Virus record (IMG/VR): IMGVR_UViG_3300035691_000166
Span: 1-22,427 of that record
Origin: a virus
Length of the DNA stretch: 22,427 nt
Strand: one strand, 5' to 3'
The translations under genes and the position numbers were made by a program. The notes beneath the pieces are model-generated. The model was not told the origin of the DNA and made no database searches. It worked only from the letters and a program-made list of their open reading frames with translations. This document shows, piece after piece, positions 20,260 through 22,427 of the stretch (positions within the stretch are counted from its first letter, which is position 1; every line of letters starts with the position of its first letter).

Positions 20260-20474
20260 GGAACGCTGATGGGCGCATCTGCGGTGAAGAGCACCACCGG
20301 ACCAAGGTGCCCGACGAAGTGGTGTTGAAACTGCGCGACCTCTACGAGACCGGGCAGTTCTCACTGCAGGAGCTGGTCGATCGGTTCCCGCAGCACCGCT
20401 TGACCAAGCGCAACGTGCACAGCATCGTCACCTACCAGACCCGCGGCTACGTGAAACCGCAGCCGCTCAGCTGA
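20256..20474 (+). CDS. Small HTH-like protein upstream of the small-terminase-like gene
   Basis: A 72-aa protein starting at GTG 20256 in a GTGA overlap. The stretch VPDEVVLKLRDLYETGQFSL, then QELVDRFPQHRLTKRNVHSI, then VTYQTRGYV, fits a helix-turn-helix with a recognition helix and a C-terminal aromatic turn, as seen in small HNH-linked and resolvase-type HTH units. Its position directly before the terminase-like gene suggests DNA binding, possibly of packaging or regulatory sequences. No direct family match. Confidence 0.65.
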   Translation: MRNADGRICGEEHHRTKVPDEVVLKLRDLYETGQFSLQELVDRFPQHRLTKRNVHSIVTYQTRGYVKPQPLS

Positions 20475-21028
20475 TGCAGAACAAGATCCAGGTCCACCTG
20501 AGCCCCGAGGAGCGCGCGCAGAAGGTCGCGGAACTCGTCGAGCACATCATCAACGGCGGCTCCCTGCACGGGTGGTGCGAGGAGAACGTGCCGTGGGCCA
20601 CGGTCTGGGGTTGGATGTCGGCCGACCCGAAGGTCTGCGAGGCCGTCCGCAACGCGCAGGTCGGCAGCAGTTGGCGCCGCGTCGAAGAGATGATGGCGAT
20701 CGCCGACGACGCCAGCGAGGACTACACCTGGGTCAAGGACGAGGACGGCACGAAGCGGCTGATCCTGGTCAAGGAGAACATCGCTCGCAGTCGGCTGCGG
20801 TGCGACGTGCGTTGGAAGCTGGTCGCTGCGCTGGCGCCGTCGATCTGGGGCACGAAGCTCGCAATCTCCGGCGACCCGAACTCGCCGATCACCGTGGTCT
20901 CGATGTCGGATGCCGAGCGGGAGCACAAGATCCGCAAGCTGCTGAACAAGGCCGTCGGTCGGCCGGCGAAGAGCCGGCTCAACGGGAACGGCGCCGAGAC
21001 CGATGACGAGAACGGGCCGGTGGAGTAG
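20474..21028 (+). CDS. Small terminase subunit-like protein
   Basis: A 184-aa protein beginning MQNKIQVHLSPEERAQKVAE, with its ATG joined to the previous stop as TGATG. An N-terminal HTH region (SLHGWCEENVPWATVWGWMS, then ADPKVCEAVRNA) is followed by the pattern MMAIADDASEDY, ENIARSRLRCDVRWKLVAAL and IWGTKLAISGDPNSPI. This order matches the small terminase or terminase-like proteins of the Sf6-type group, in which the HTH binds the packaging site and the helical middle oligomerises. The C-terminus is acidic and Asn-rich. No large terminase is present in the rest of the window, so the packaging ATPase must lie elsewhere. Confidence 0.8.
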   Translation: MQNKIQVHLSPEERAQKVAELVEHIINGGSLHGWCEENVPWATVWGWMSADPKVCEAVRNAQVGSSWRRVEEMMAIADDASEDYTWVKDEDGTKRLILVKENIARSRLRCDVRWKLVAALAPSIWGTKLAISGDPNSPITVVSMSDAEREHKIRKLLNKAVGRPAKSRLNGNGAETDDENGPVE

Positions 21029-21272
21029 GCTGCCGGTGTGTTCTGGCGAGCCCTGAGCAGCGGGTTCGCTGCACGCATGGTTGTCCCCGCGGGTCCGAGG
21101 GCGCGCTCCTCGGAACCGGGATGGCTGTGCGGCGCCGGGCAGTGTTCCGCTGGCAATCGTCAGCGGCTTTCGGCTAGCGAGATGGCCACCGAGTTCGCCA
21201 GGACACAGTCCAATGCACACGTTCGGCATCGAGAACTTTGCGGCGCGCGGTGATCGAGGTAGGCTGCCGCGC
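21029..21272 (+). other. Structured intergenic region after the small-terminase-like gene
   Basis: No convincing gene lies here. The bases GTAGGCTGCCG occur at both ends (21025-21035 and 21259-21269). Inside are a hairpin GCAGCG/CGCTGC with a GGTT loop (21057-21072) and CCGAGG/CCTCGG with a 7-nt loop (21095-21113). An open frame of 71 codons (21038-21253) is Arg/Ser/Ala-rich and looks non-coding. A packaging (cos or pac) site or a regulatory RNA is possible. Confidence 0.4.
21237..21265 (+). promoter_or_regulatory. Candidate promoter giving a leaderless mRNA
   Basis: TTTGCG (21237-21242), a 17-nt spacer and TAGGCT (21260-21265), with the ATG 7 nt further on at 21273 and no ribosome site. A -10 box of the TANNNT type this close to a start codon is typical of leaderless transcripts in GC-rich bacteria. 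Confidence 0.45.
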
Positions 21273-21635
21273 ATGGACATCGTGCGAGCTGACGCCGGCG
21301 CAGCGAACCTGCCGGCCCTGAAGGAAGAAGTCGAACGCTACAAGCAGATCATCCGCATGAGCGGCGACGCCGCGGTGGTCTCGCGCGTGATGGCGATCCC
21401 CGAGGTGCACCGCAACATGCGCTTCGGTGACGGCTCGGTGCGCGATGGCGTGGTCTACGCGATCGCGGAGGTGCGTGCGGTCTGCGACGCGAAGGTGAGG
21501 CAGGTCGAAGCCAATACCGACGCGCGCGTCAAGGATCTGCGCACGCGACTCGCGGTCGCGAACCTCGCTGCGTTCGTGCTGGCCGGTGTCACGGTCGGCG
21601 TGTCGGCCGTTGCGACGTGGCTGGCTCTGCGCTAG
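21273..21635 (+). CDS. Membrane-anchored coiled-coil protein
   Basis: A 120-aa protein beginning MDIVRADAGAANLPALKEEV. A helical, charged N-terminal region (RVMAIPEVHRNMRFGDGSVR between two helices) is followed by a C-terminal hydrophobic segment (LAAFVLAGVTVGVSAVATWL) with almost no tail. The layout fits a C-tail-anchored membrane protein, such as a spanin-related or superinfection-exclusion protein, but no family was recognised. The start is set by the -10-like box 7 nt upstream. A terminator follows 50 nt downstream. Confidence 0.65.
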   Translation: MDIVRADAGAANLPALKEEVERYKQIIRMSGDAAVVSRVMAIPEVHRNMRFGDGSVRDGVVYAIAEVRAVCDAKVRQVEANTDARVKDLRTRLAVANLAAFVLAGVTVGVSAVATWLALR

Positions 21636-21684
21636 CCTGCAGCGCATCGAGTTCCTCTCGATCGCTCTTTTGACCAGAAGCCTG

Positions 21685-21725
21685 GGACCGTGCAGCGATG
21701 ACCGCGTTGCACGGTCCTTTCTGTT
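21685..21725 (+). terminator. Intrinsic terminator, rightward
   Basis: GGACCGTGCA (21685-21694) pairs perfectly with TGCACGGTCC (21708-21717) around a 13-nt loop, followed by TTTCTGTT. It closes the transcription unit ending with the membrane protein gene. Its 3' arm overlaps the -35 box of the next promoter. Confidence 0.65.
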
Positions 21726-21742
21726 CCGGTAGCTTGTCGACA
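21707..21742 (+). promoter_or_regulatory. Candidate promoter with TGTCGACA palindrome
   Basis: TTGCAC (21707-21712), a 17-nt spacer and TAGCTT (21730-21735), then TGTCGACA (21735-21742) just before the ATG at 21745. The palindrome matches those in the leftward promoters. There is no ribosome site, so the mRNA would be leaderless or have a very short leader. Confidence 0.45.
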
Positions 21743-21744
21743 TC

Positions 21745-22110
21745 ATGCAACACGACACCCCGAAGACGGTCTTGCAGGAAGCGGAGGCGGTGGTCGAGGA
21801 CCGCCGCGCGAGCTATGGCGACCCGGCCGAGAACCACGCTCGCACGGCCGCGATGTGGACCGAGTATCTTGGCCGGCGGCTGCAGTTCCCTGCGACGATC
21901 ACCGCGCACGACGTCTGCATGCTGAACGCGCTGCAGAAGATCAGCCGCGAGGCGAACGCGCCCAAGCGGGACAACCTCGTCGACATCGCCGGCTTCTGCC
22001 GCAATGCCGAACTCGTGCAGGCGAAGACCGAGCCGTCGCCGTCGCTGCTCTACCCGACGCTGTCGGGGCGCACGAAGGCGCGTGTTACCGACACCGGGAA
22101 GTGCGAGTGA
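21745..22110 (+). CDS. DUF6378-like phage protein
   Basis: A 121-aa protein beginning MQHDTPKTVLQEAEAVVEDR. The signature RRASYGDPAENHARTAAMWT, then FPATITAHDVCMLNALQKIS, then KRDNLVDIAGFC, is the pattern I associate with DUF6378, a small helical family common in phages and prophages. It recalls MazG-type nucleotide pyrophosphohydrolases in composition (Glu/Asp-rich helices, a YGDPxxNH motif), but enzymatic activity is unproven. It is the first gene after the terminator-promoter pair and overlaps the next gene as TGATG. Confidence 0.8.
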   Translation: MQHDTPKTVLQEAEAVVEDRRASYGDPAENHARTAAMWTEYLGRRLQFPATITAHDVCMLNALQKISREANAPKRDNLVDIAGFCRNAELVQAKTEPSPSLLYPTLSGRTKARVTDTGKCE

Positions 22111-22427
22111 TGCGCGCCCCCAGCCTGATCACCAACCTCGTCGAACTCCTGCACCTGAACGGGCAGCTGCTGATCCAGACCGGGTTCACGGACGCCACGC
22201 AGACCGAGACCGCGGTCGTGATCACCGCAGGTCCGCTGCAGTTCACGGCGAAGTGCAAGTCCGAGTCGATCACCAGTTCGCAGAACCCGCGCGCTGCGGT
22301 CGAGGACCTGATCGGCGAGACGATCCGCAACGCCGCGGCCGGCATGCGCGAGCACCTGCAGAAGCAGCAGAACGAGATCGTGGTGGCGCAGGAAGGCGAC
22401 GTGCCGCCGGCGCCGCCCGTGAGCAAG
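22110..22427 (+). CDS. Hypothetical protein, 3' end outside window
   Basis: The gene starts at ATG 22110 in a TGATG overlap and is open to the last base (at least 106 residues). The visible part begins MRAPSLITNLVELLHLNGQL. It contains a Thr-rich, beta-like segment (TETAVVITAGPLQFTAKCKS) and a later helix (GMREHLQKQQNE). No domain was recognised. It is probably co-transcribed with the DUF6378-like gene. Confidence 0.65.
   Translation, partial: MRAPSLITNLVELLHLNGQLLIQTGFTDATQTETAVVITAGPLQFTAKCKSESITSSQNPRAAVEDLIGETIRNAAAGMREHLQKQQNEIVVAQEGDVPPAPPVSK

Noticed and set aside
18044-20305. A 753-codon open frame on the minus strand
   Set aside because: It is antisense to the large virion-type gene and spike-like gene, is rich in Arg, Ala, Val and His as GC-rich shadows are, and shows no domain pattern.
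21038-21253. A 71-codon GTG-started frame after the small-terminase-like gene
   Set aside because: It is Arg/Ser/Ala-rich and lacks hydrophobic order or a ribosome site. The region instead holds hairpins and repeats.

Overview
The window is a contiguous piece of a GC-rich (about two thirds GC by eye) double-stranded DNA bacteriophage or prophage. The evidence is a complete phage-type replication set, a small-terminase-like gene, a large virion-type protein, many very small genes with interlocked start and stop codons, and almost no intergenic space. The host cannot be named from the sequence. Strong AGGAGG-type ribosome binding sites in several genes and TTGNNN/TANNNT promoters point to a GC-rich bacterium. 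I saw no integrase, attachment site, tRNA, rRNA, IS element or CRISPR array.

Layout. (1) 1-2808, plus strand: the 3' part of a very large protein resembling phage polyvalent or internal-virion proteins. It converges on the leftward cluster with a 14-bp overlap. (2) 2795-14535, minus strand, read right to left from a promoter region at 14540-14575. The order is SNF2 helicase, five small genes, promoter-headed small genes, a Cas4-like/DUF2800 nuclease, an Enc34-type ssDNA-binding protein (DUF2815), a conserved unknown, a family A DNA polymerase with proofreading domain, a Cro/CI-like regulator, then a string of eight small accessory genes. Nearly every junction is a 4-bp or 8-bp start/stop overlap, so translation is probably coupled. 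(3) 14536-14663: divergent promoter region. (4) 14664-17807, plus strand: a primase-polymerase/RepA-like helicase fusion, an intrinsic terminator, a dense array of TGGGCA/TGCCCA repeats around an AT-rich segment, a PD-(D/E)XK-like protein and a small unknown. (5) 17867-22427, plus strand: a 683-aa putative virion or tail-associated protein, a small spike-base-like protein, a tiny membrane protein, a HTH-like protein, a small-terminase-like protein, a structured intergenic region, a membrane protein, a terminator-promoter pair, a DUF6378-like protein and a gene that runs off the end.

How it works together. The helicase-primase fusion, PolA, ssDNA-binding protein, Cas4-like nuclease and SNF2 helicase form a nearly self-sufficient replication and recombination module. 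The repeat array just downstream of the primase-helicase gene is the best candidate for the replication origin. Three minus-strand starts (8966, 11388, 12003) lack a Shine-Dalgarno sequence but share a CA-rich leader; two of them, plus the promoters at 14546 and 21707, carry a TGTCGACA-type palindrome. This suggests a phage-specific regulon. The most interesting unexplained items are the repeat array, the shared leader/palindrome modules, a run of three hairpins ending in a terminator at 11467-11587, and tiny genes that fill otherwise empty junctions.
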